A stretch of 9,411 nt of DNA from the NCBI GenBank assembly GCA_002367285.1, contig DFBF01000248.1, positions 169 through 9,579 on the forward strand, written 5' to 3'. Below, piece after piece: positions 5,880 through 9,411 of the stretch; position 1 is the stretch's first letter, and each line of letters begins with the position of its first letter. A program made the translations under genes and the position numbers. Source of the DNA: Rhodobacteraceae bacterium UBA3087 (GTDB lineage: Bacteria > Pseudomonadota > Alphaproteobacteria > Rhodobacterales > Rhodobacteraceae). The notes under the pieces were generated by a model. It worked only from the letters and a program-made list of their open reading frames with translations. It searched no databases and was not told the DNA's origin.

Positions 5880-5908
5880 GTGTCCAGTGCCCTCGCGGCA
5901 CCTGACAC
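5880..5908. promoter_or_regulatory. Long interrupted dyad between punA and the TauE gene
   Basis: The outer arms GTGTC (5880-5884) and GACAC (5904-5908) and the inner arms GTGCC (5887-5891) and GGCAC (5897-5901) are all perfectly complementary, with a symmetric 2-nt mismatch between them and a 5-nt centre CTCGC. It lies 29-57 nt upstream of the TauE start and 28 nt after the punA stop, with both genes on the minus strand. It may be a hairpin ending the nucleoside operon (no U-run follows) or an operator in the TauE promoter. Confidence 0.45.
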
Positions 5909-5935
5909 CTTCCTTACTGCGACAAATCGGAGCGA

Positions 5936-6739
5936 TTAGTCACGTGTTAAGTAGCCTCTGACCAGTTTTTCCAGCTTTTTTGCACCAACGGGTGCCATAG
6001 CCTTGGTGTGTTCGTGCGAAATGCTTTCATCCGACAGGCCTGCGGCCATGTTTGTAATTGATGAAATCGCGGCGACGCGCAGGCCCAGGAACCGGGCAAG
6101 AATCACTTCTGGCACGGTCGACATGCCCACGGCATCCGCACCCAAGATGCGGATCGCACGAATTTCGGCGGGGGTTTCAAAGGACGGGCCGGAATACCAG
6201 GCATAGACGCCTTGGTTCAATGGGATACCTTCTTCGTCCGCGATCTCGCTCAGCGCGGCGCGAATGGGGGCGTCATAGGCCGCAGTCATGGGCACAAACC
6301 GCGCGTCCGTCGGCTCTCCGATCAGCGGGTTCAGGCCCGAAAAGTTGATGTGATCGGACAGCAGCATCAAGTCACCGGGCGGAATATCGGGGCGCATGGA
6401 GCCGGCCGCATTGGTCAGGATCAACCGGTCTGCCCCAAGTGCCTTTAGCACCTCCAACGGCAGGCGCATCGCATCGCCCCGCCCGCTTTCGTAGTAATGC
6501 GCCCGGCCGCCAAAGACGGCAACGCGCGTGCCCTCAAGGTCGCCAATCACCAGGTTCGGGTTGTGGCCCGAGACGGCCGATCCGGGAAAGCCCGGCAGGT
6601 CGGCGTAAGGGATCGCCACGCCATCCACAGCGTCGGCCAGATGACCCAGGCCTGAACCAAGCACCAGACCAACCGCGACCGGTGCATTCCCTGCTCGGTC
6701 CCGAATGACCTTGGTCAGGGCCTCAGCGTTCTTTGACAT
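5936..6739 (-). CDS. punA: Purine nucleoside phosphorylase (trimeric, PunA/human-PNP type)
   Basis: This 267-residue cytosolic enzyme splits purine nucleosides with phosphate into free base and (deoxy)ribose-1-phosphate. It matches the trimeric PNP class rather than hexameric DeoD. Visible motifs are LGSGLGHLAD (27-36; phosphate Ser29), GRAHYYESG (78-86; R79, H81, Y83), YSGPSFETPAE (182-192) and GMSTVPE (205-211; M206, S207). By comparison with human PNP, E188 and N230 (SITNMAAG) equal E201 and N243, which predicts 6-oxopurines (inosine, guanosine) as substrates; H242 may be the ribose-contacting His. The ATG at 6739 lies within the last 17 nt of the preceding permease gene, and an in-frame TTG at 6781 would add a non-homologous extension. 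No strong ribosome-binding site is present, so translation is probably coupled to the permease. Placement directly after a nucleoside importer fits salvage of imported purine nucleosides. Confidence 0.93.
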   Translation of the reverse strand: MSKNAEALTKVIRDRAGNAPVAVGLVLGSGLGHLADAVDGVAIPYADLPGFPGSAVSGHNPNLVIGDLEGTRVAVFGGRAHYYESGRGDAMRLPLEVLKALGADRLILTNAAGSMRPDIPPGDLMLLSDHINFSGLNPLIGEPTDARFVPMTAAYDAPIRAALSEIADEEGIPLNQGVYAWYSGPSFETPAEIRAIRILGADAVGMSTVPEVILARFLGLRVAAISSITNMAAGLSDESISHEHTKAMAPVGAKKLEKLVRGYLTRD

Positions 6740-7688
6740 AGGGTTCACCACCGGCCCGCGGGCCAACGGCTTTGCCGCCAAACCCAGCCAGGATCAGCAC
6801 AGTCAGGATATACGGCAGCGCCTGCATGAACTGCACCGGAATGACAAAGCTGCCCAGATCAATGCTTTGATAGCGGTTGGCGATGGCTTCCAGCAGACCA
6901 AACAGCATCGTCGCGCCAAGCGCCTGCCAGGGCCGCCATTTGGCAAAAATCAGGGCTGCCAGTGCGATGTATCCACGCCCCGCGCTCATTTCTTTGACAA
7001 AGCCAGCGGCCAGACCAGTGGCCAGATACACGCCCGCCAGACCGCACAGCAGCCCGGCAATGCCCATCGCCGCATAGCGCATTTTGATGACGGAAATGCC
7101 CGCCGTATCCACCGCCGCCGGGTTTTCCCCGACCGCGCGCAGACGCAGACCGAACCGGGTGCGATACAACAGCCACCAACTGGCGGGAACGGCCAGCAGC
7201 GCGACATAGACCAACAGCGTGTGGCCCGAGATCAGGTCGTGATACAGCGGCCCGGCGAACGGCACCGGCATGATGGCCTCTGACAGCGGCAGTTCGATCG
7301 GGCGGAACCGTTCGGCGCCTTCAAGCGACGGGGTGCGCCCGCCAAGCGAGAACCACGCCTGACCAACCAGCACCGTAATGCCAGAGGCAAAGAAGTTAAG
7401 CGCGACGCCTGAGATCAGTTGATTGCCCCGGAAGGTGATCGACGCCAGCCCGTGGATCGCCGAGAACACCAGCGAGGCACCAAGCCCGGCGAACATGCCC
7501 AGCCAGACCGACCCGGTCAGCGCGGCAACACCCGCGGAAAAGAAGGCCGAGGCCAGGATCTTGCCCTCAAGCCCGATGTCAAAGATGCCCGCGCGTTCGG
7601 AAAACAGACCGGCCAGGCAGGCCAGAAGCAACGGGGTGGCCAGGCGCACGGCGCTGTCCAGAATTTGCAGGATGGTCAGGAAATCCAT
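6723..7688 (-). CDS. Nucleoside ABC transporter permease (YufQ/NupQ-like)
   Basis: This 321-residue polytopic inner-membrane permease of the branched-chain-amino-acid/ribose permease superfamily (BPD_transp_2) most resembles the smaller of the two BMP-type nucleoside permeases. It contains the typical GIFDIGLEGKIL (34-45) in an early membrane helix. The cytosolic coupling loop RTRFGLRLRAVGENPAAVDTAGI spans 176-198 and would touch the ATPase. The remainder is about eight to ten hydrophobic helices. The ATG at 7688 follows a strong GGAGGG with 7-nt spacing and overlaps the upstream permease stop by 1 nt (TGATG). It should pair with the adjacent larger permease to form a heterodimeric channel. 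Nucleoside specificity is inferred from family resemblance and the following punA gene. Confidence 0.9.
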   Translation of the reverse strand: MDFLTILQILDSAVRLATPLLLACLAGLFSERAGIFDIGLEGKILASAFFSAGVAALTGSVWLGMFAGLGASLVFSAIHGLASITFRGNQLISGVALNFFASGITVLVGQAWFSLGGRTPSLEGAERFRPIELPLSEAIMPVPFAGPLYHDLISGHTLLVYVALLAVPASWWLLYRTRFGLRLRAVGENPAAVDTAGISVIKMRYAAMGIAGLLCGLAGVYLATGLAAGFVKEMSAGRGYIALAALIFAKWRPWQALGATMLFGLLEAIANRYQSIDLGSFVIPVQFMQALPYILTVLILAGFGGKAVGPRAGGEPYVKER

Positions 7689-8785
7689 CAGCTTTCCCTC
7701 CGTTTTGCCGCGCGTATGAACATGCGTTCCACGGGCGTGCGCACCATATTGTCAAGCGCGCCGGTGAACATGATGACAAAGGCCTGGATCACGGTGACCA
7801 GCTCGCGCGGGATATTCATGCTAAAGGCCAGTTCGGCGCCGCCCTGATACAGAAAGCCGAACAGCAAGGCCGCCAGCAGCACGCCGAACGGGTGGTTGCG
7901 CCCCATCAAGGCCACCGCGATGCCGATAAAGCCCGCGCCTTCGATCGAGTTCATGATCAGCCGTTCGCCTTCGCCCATCGTGTTGTTGATCGACATCATG
8001 CCCGACAACCCGCCGGAAATCAGCATGGCGATCATGGTGATTTTGAACGGTGAAATTCCGGCAAAGACCGACGCCGAGGGACTTTTGCCAAAGGCGCGGA
8101 TTTCATAGCCCAGCCGCGAGCGCCACATCAGGAAATAGACGAGCACACAGGCAATCAGCGCGATAAAGAAGGTCACGTTCGCGGGCGTGCCGCGAAACAA
8201 CACGTTGTCGGCGGTGGAAAACATGTCCTGAAACGTCGGCAGGCGCGTGGCTTCGGGAAACCGGGCCGAGGCCGGATCCATCGACCCCTTGGGCCGCATG
8301 ACATTGACCAGAAGATAGTTCAGCAGCGAGGCCGCGATAAAGTTGAACATGATCGTCGTGATGACGATATGGCTGCCGCGCTTGGCCTGGAGATAGGCCG
8401 GGATCGCCGCCCAGAGCGCGCCGAACACCGCCGCGCCCGCCATGGCAAACAGCAAGGCCACGGACCAATGTGGAAAGGGAATGTATAGGCAGACCAGAGC
8501 CACCCCCAACCCGCCAATGGCCGCCTGTCCTTCGCCGCCGATGTTGAACATCGCCGCCTGAAAGGCAATCGATACGGCCAGGCCGGTGAAGATGAAATTG
8601 GTGGTGTAATACAGCATATAGCCCCAGCCATAGGTAGAGCCCAGCGTGCCTGTGACCATCATCTTGACGGCTTCAATCGGATTTTCCCCGATGGCCAGGA
8701 TCACCAACCCCGATAGGGCAAAGGCGATGGCCAGGTTCAACAGCGGGATCAGGGCAATATCCGCCCAGCGTGGCATCTTGTCCAT
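7688..8785 (-). CDS. Nucleoside ABC transporter permease (YufP/NupP-like)
   Basis: This 365-residue inner-membrane permease is the larger partner of the pair. Residues 79-94 (MFNIGGEGQAAIGGLG) carry the family's conserved glycine-rich membrane motif. The cytosolic coupling loop RSRLGYEIRAFGKSPSASVFAGI is at 222-244, matching the equivalent loop of the smaller permease. A periplasmic segment of about 40 residues (165-203) lies between helices. The ATG at 8785 overlaps the TGA of the ATPase gene by 1 nt (TGATG) and has AGGGG 7 nt upstream; a GTG at 8788 is also possible and would add one residue. It acts with the neighbouring permease and ATPase to import nucleosides, the substrate being inferred as for its partner. 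Confidence 0.9.
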   Translation of the reverse strand: MDKMPRWADIALIPLLNLAIAFALSGLVILAIGENPIEAVKMMVTGTLGSTYGWGYMLYYTTNFIFTGLAVSIAFQAAMFNIGGEGQAAIGGLGVALVCLYIPFPHWSVALLFAMAGAAVFGALWAAIPAYLQAKRGSHIVITTIMFNFIAASLLNYLLVNVMRPKGSMDPASARFPEATRLPTFQDMFSTADNVLFRGTPANVTFFIALIACVLVYFLMWRSRLGYEIRAFGKSPSASVFAGISPFKITMIAMLISGGLSGMMSINNTMGEGERLIMNSIEGAGFIGIAVALMGRNHPFGVLLAALLFGFLYQGGAELAFSMNIPRELVTVIQAFVIMFTGALDNMVRTPVERMFIRAAKRRES

Positions 8786-9411
8786 CACGCGGCCCCTTTC
8801 GTGTCACTGACACCGGCCATCAACAGGCCCAGTTCTTTTTCGTCCGTCTCACCCGGCATGCGTTCGCCCATGATGTGGCCGTCGAACATGACGACAATGC
8901 GGTCGGACAGCGACAGGATTTCCTCGAGCTCGACCGAGACCATCAAGATTGCTTTGCCCTGATCGCGCAGGTCGATGATGCGTTGGTGGATGAATTCGAT
9001 CGCGCCAATGTCGACGCCGCGCGTCGGCTGCCCCACCAACAACAGGTCGGGATTGCGTTCGATTTCACGCGCCAGAACGATCTTTTGTTGGTTGCCGCCC
9101 GAGAAATTCTTGGCCGTCAGCATCGGGTTGGGCGGACGCACGTCAAAGCGATCCATCTCGCCTTGCGCCGCTTCGATCATGCCCGCGTTGTCCATCAACA
9201 GTCTGTTCTTTTGGTATTCCGGGGCGTGGTGATAGCCAAAGGCAAGGTTCTCCCAGGCTGTGAAGTCCATGATCAACCCTTCGGACTGCCGGTCCTCGGG
9301 CACATGCGAAATGCCGCGTTCGCGCCGGGATCGCCCATCGGAATGCTTGCCGGTCAGATCGATGGATTCGCCCTTGATCTGAATGTCGCCGGTCGCCGTC
9401 GCGATGCCGCC
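8785..9411 (-). CDS. Nucleoside ABC transporter ATPase (YufO/NupO-like), partial
   Basis: Only the last 208 residues lie in the window; the frame stays open to position 9411, so the N-terminal part is outside. The fragment is the second nucleotide-binding domain of an RbsA/YufO-like tandem ATPase. It has GISHVPEDRQSEGL (visible residues 33-46), signature FSGGNQQK (103-110) and D-loop RGVD (131-134). The Walker B strand reads LLLVGQP (124-130 region) instead of the usual hydrophobic run plus DEP, so both acidic residues are missing. The switch region reads MVSVELEE with no H-loop His. Such degeneration is usual in this domain of sugar/nucleoside importers, leaving catalysis to the first domain or composite sites. 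It would energise the two permeases downstream. A methionine-like start inside the fragment (GTG at 9303) should not be taken as the real start. Confidence 0.9.
   Translation of the reverse strand, partial: GGIATATGDIQIKGESIDLTGKHSDGRSRRERGISHVPEDRQSEGLIMDFTAWENLAFGYHHAPEYQKNRLLMDNAGMIEAAQGEMDRFDVRPPNPMLTAKNFSGGNQQKIVLAREIERNPDLLLVGQPTRGVDIGAIEFIHQRIIDLRDQGKAILMVSVELEEILSLSDRIVVMFDGHIMGERMPGETDEKELGLLMAGVSDTKGAA

Noticed and set aside
5892..5935. Additional small gene in the punA-TauE gap
   Set aside because: No start with a ribosome-binding site and no open frame of useful length on either strand.
6740..6781. TTG start for purine nucleoside phosphorylase
   Set aside because: It encodes an extension overlapping the permease coding end with no similarity to the PNP N-terminus.

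Overview
The window looks like a chromosomal segment of an alphaproteobacterium of the Rhodobacterales (Roseobacter-type). Support comes from a high-GC, tightly packed gene style, a LuxR/LuxI pair, a TauE exporter linked to an Alph_Pro_TM protein, and a BMP-type nucleoside ABC operon ending in purine nucleoside phosphorylase. The assignment rests on gene content and protein resemblance only; there is no rRNA or other phylogenetic marker here.

Left part, plus strand (1-1800): a quorum-sensing locus. A non-coding leader with G- and C-tract hairpins (66-104) and a possible 17-codon leader ORF (137-190) precede a 71-residue small ORF (180-395). The end of that ORF overlaps the start of a LuxR-type regulator (340-1053). 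After a 99-bp gap comes a LuxI-type acyl-homoserine-lactone synthase (1153-1800). Both QS proteins keep nearly all family-invariant residues, so this looks like a working sender/receiver pair. A perfect 9-bp stem (1802-1821) follows luxI.

Middle, plus strand (1866-4128): a single-protein SF1B (RecD/Dda/Pif1-like) helicase overlaps a short-chain dehydrogenase/reductase by 8 nt. A dyad covers the helicase ribosome-binding region. A 7+7 bp inverted repeat (4158-4172) lies where this group meets the opposing minus-strand genes.

Right part, minus strand, read from 9411 down to 4174: first the C-terminal half of a tandem ABC ATPase (cut by the window edge), then two permeases of the YufO/P/Q (NupO/P/Q) nucleoside-uptake type, then purine nucleoside phosphorylase. 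Successive genes overlap by 1, 1 and 17 nt, so this is one operon that imports nucleosides and phosphorolyses purine nucleosides. After a gap of about 85 bp with a long imperfect dyad (5880-5908), a TauE/SafE anion exporter and its Alph_Pro_TM (TIGR02186-type) periplasmic membrane-anchored partner form a second, two-gene unit (1-nt gap).

No tRNA, rRNA, CRISPR array, transposase or phage gene was seen. No gene-free stretch exceeds 300 bp. I see no clearly unprecedented system. The most interesting points are the layered translation architecture in front of luxR (leader ORF, small ORF, luxR), the unexplained dyads, and the exporter/partner pair of unknown substrate.
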